From positions 372,001 to 436,000 of the forward strand of contig CAWAQA010000004.1 of the NCBI GenBank assembly GCA_963784065.1: a stretch of 64,000 nucleotides of DNA, given 5' to 3'. Below are positions 62,638 through 64,000 of the stretch, in pieces (positions within the stretch are counted from its first letter, which is position 1; each line of letters opens with the position of its first letter). Made by a program: the position numbers and the translations under genes. Below the pieces are notes generated by a model. That model had not been told where the DNA came from. It saw nothing but the letters and a program-made list of their open reading frames with translations, and searched no databases. The stretch comes from CAWAQA01 sp963784065 (GTDB lineage: Bacteria > Acidobacteriota > Vicinamibacteria > Vicinamibacterales > UBA2999).

Positions 62638-64000
62638 TCACTCCACGAGCTCTGCATCCCGAGCCGCGTCGTCCACGGGCCGCGCCCAGGCCGGGATCTG
62701 CCGCGCCAGCGGGCCCTGGCCGCCCTCGTAGTGGCGGAGATACGCCTGCAGCGTGTGGTAACTGATGTCGAGCGCGCGGCACGCTCGCCGCTTATTCCGT
62801 CCGCAGCGCTCGAAGACCAATTTCGCATACCGGCTTCCCCACGCGCGCATCGTCTCTGCGGCGTTGACCGAAGGACCCAATACCTCCCCGTACTCGCCGC
62901 GCACCTGCGGAGGCAGATCGTCCAGCTCGATCTCGTCGGTCTCAGCCAGGGCCACGGCACGCTCGATGAGCCGCTCGAGCTGCCTGACGTTGCCCGGCCA
63001 GTGGTAGTAGCGCAGCGCCTCGAGCGCCGCAAACGACATCTTGAGATCCCGCGTCTGGCGGTGGCGAGCAAGGAAATACGCCGAGAGCTCCTCGATGTCT
63101 TCGCGGCGATCGCGCAACGGTGGCACGTGAATCTCGACACCGCTCAAGCGATAGAACAGGTCCGCCCTGAAGAGCCCCCTGGCCACCAGCTCCCCGAGGG
63201 GACGGTTCGTGGCGGCCACGATCCGCGTGTTGACGCGCCGAAGGCCGTTGCCCCCGACGCGTTCGACGCTCAAGTCCTGGATCGCACGCAGGAGCTTGGC
63301 CTGTGCCGTCAGCGACAGGTCCGACACCTCGTCGAGGAACAGCGTGCCGTTGTCGGCGTGCTCGAACTTGCCGCGGCGGCCTCTGACCCCGGTAGCCGTC
63401 CGGTCTTCGATACCGAACAGCTCTGCCTCCAGCAGCGTTTCGACCACGGCCGCGCAGTTCACGGCGACGAACGGCCCGTGCCGGCGTCTTCCGAGATCGT
63501 GCAGCTGGCGGGCTACCAGCTCCTTGCCCACACCCGACTCGCCGTCGATGAGCACGGTGAAGTCGGTCAACGCGACGCGCTCGATGCGATCGCGGAGGTC
63601 CTTCATCAAGGGAGTCGAGCCAATCAGCGGCGCCGCGCCATCCGGGCGGCAGGCATGCAGGACCGTCCGGGTGCGGGCCGCCTCCAGGACGAGTCCGCCA
63701 AGATCCGCGGCGCTCTCCAGCATCTCGAAGTCCGAGCCTTCGATGGGCCGTCCTGGCTCGAAATACGCTTCGAGCACGGCCTGCACACGCGGATTGGCGG
63801 TCGGTACCCCGAGCACGATCGAATCCGTGGTGCGTGTCGGCGTCACCAGGCGCGCCTGGTAGCGGGCAGGGATTTCGCGCAGGCGCACGGAGCGCATCGA
63901 GAGCAGCCGCTGCAGCTGTTGCTCGAAGATGGCCTGCAGGTCGCGATCGGGGGTGACGCGCACGAGGCCCGCCACGAGCGCCGAGAGGATCCGCCGCAGG
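62638..64000 (-). CDS. Sigma-54-type AAA+ regulator with degenerate GAFTGA loop (5' end beyond window)
   Basis: At least 453 residues; the frame is open through the right edge of the window. N-terminal GAF-like or sensor region (LQAIFEQQLQRLLSMRSVRL, FEMLESAADLGGLVLEAARTR). AAA+ core: LIDGESGVGKELVARQLHDL (Walker A), NGTLFLDEVSDLSLTAQAKL (Walker B), RIVAATNRPLGELVARGLFR and VEIHVPPLRDRREDIEELSA. The sigma-54 contact loop reads ELFGIEDRTATGVRGRRGKF; RTATGV stands where GAFTGA should be. The C-terminal Fis-type HTH is GRNKRRACRALDISYHTLQA. It precedes the ABC permease by 4 nt and could control this operon. Function with sigma-54 is doubtful without the GAFTGA loop. Confidence 0.9.
   Translation of the reverse strand, partial: LRRILSALVAGLVRVTPDRDLQAIFEQQLQRLLSMRSVRLREIPARYQARLVTPTRTTDSIVLGVPTANPRVQAVLEAYFEPGRPIEGSDFEMLESAADLGGLVLEAARTRTVLHACRPDGAAPLIGSTPLMKDLRDRIERVALTDFTVLIDGESGVGKELVARQLHDLGRRRHGPFVAVNCAAVVETLLEAELFGIEDRTATGVRGRRGKFEHADNGTLFLDEVSDLSLTAQAKLLRAIQDLSVERVGGNGLRRVNTRIVAATNRPLGELVARGLFRADLFYRLSGVEIHVPPLRDRREDIEELSAYFLARHRQTRDLKMSFAALEALRYYHWPGNVRQLERLIERAVALAETDEIELDDLPPQVRGEYGEVLGPSVNAAETMRAWGSRYAKLVFERCGRNKRRACRALDISYHTLQAYLRHYEGGQGPLARQIPAWARPVDDAARDAELVE

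Overview
The window looks like one contiguous chromosomal segment of a high-GC Gram-negative bacterium. Outer-membrane genes are present: a full Tol-Pal set, LptF/LptG and a secretin. The gene mix suggests an acidobacterium, plausibly Vicinamibacteria (subdivision 6). That mix includes a PilMNOP/GspDEFG operon with a cohesin-tailed secretin, a small microcompartment locus, GH57 and BadF-type sugar kinase genes. The taxonomic call is inference; there is no rRNA gene here to test it. Many conserved genes carry one to several frame jumps while the protein homology continues unbroken in another frame. This pattern fits indel errors in the assembly rather than gene decay, so broken genes are annotated as single CDS spans.

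Layout. 1-4.95 kb (minus): tolQ-tolR-tolA/tonB-like-tolB-pal-cpoB, a complete envelope-tethering machine. 5.1-8.8 kb (plus): recN, miaB and a DUF151 nuclease. 9.0-10.6 kb (plus): parA-parB, preceded by a perfect 20-bp palindrome and followed by a 28-bp dif-like Xer site. 10.7-13.0 kb (minus): a GH57 glycosidase. 13.0-16.6 kb (plus): lptF-lptG and a serine hydrolase. 16.7-19.3 kb (minus): a PHP-domain phosphoesterase and xerD. 19.5-24.35 kb: amino-sugar and muropeptide recycling genes (murQ, nagB, a GlcNAc-kinase-type gene, a GHL10-like hydrolase, a beta-lactamase-fold hydrolase).

24.4-35.6 kb (minus) is the most distinctive region. It is one tightly overlapping operon encoding an inner-membrane platform (GspF, PilM, PilN, PilO, PilP/GspC), a GspE ATPase, a secretin fused to a cohesin-like domain, two GspG-like pseudopilins, an Ig/PKD-domain lipoprotein and a third, unusual glycine-rich pseudopilin. 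It mixes type IV pilus and type II secretion parts. 35.8-38.8 kb: a lipoprotein diverges from a BMC-H shell gene and an acylating aldehyde dehydrogenase with an unusual C-terminal extension, a minimal microcompartment satellite locus.

38.9-47.6 kb: a MltD-like lytic transglycosylase, a very long coiled-coil protein (minus), comM, an EamA transporter (minus) and an M23 peptidase. 47.8-55.4 kb: secA, guaB, tsaE and nnrD/E (minus), and a class-IV aminotransferase. 55.5-59.8 kb (minus): gcvT-gcvH-gcvP glycine cleavage operon. 59.9-64.0 kb (minus): an amidohydrolase, then a sigma-54-type AAA+ regulator (cut by the window edge), an ABC permease and its ATPase. REP-like palindromes of one family lie in several gene gaps. 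I saw no rRNA, tRNA, CRISPR array or insertion sequence.
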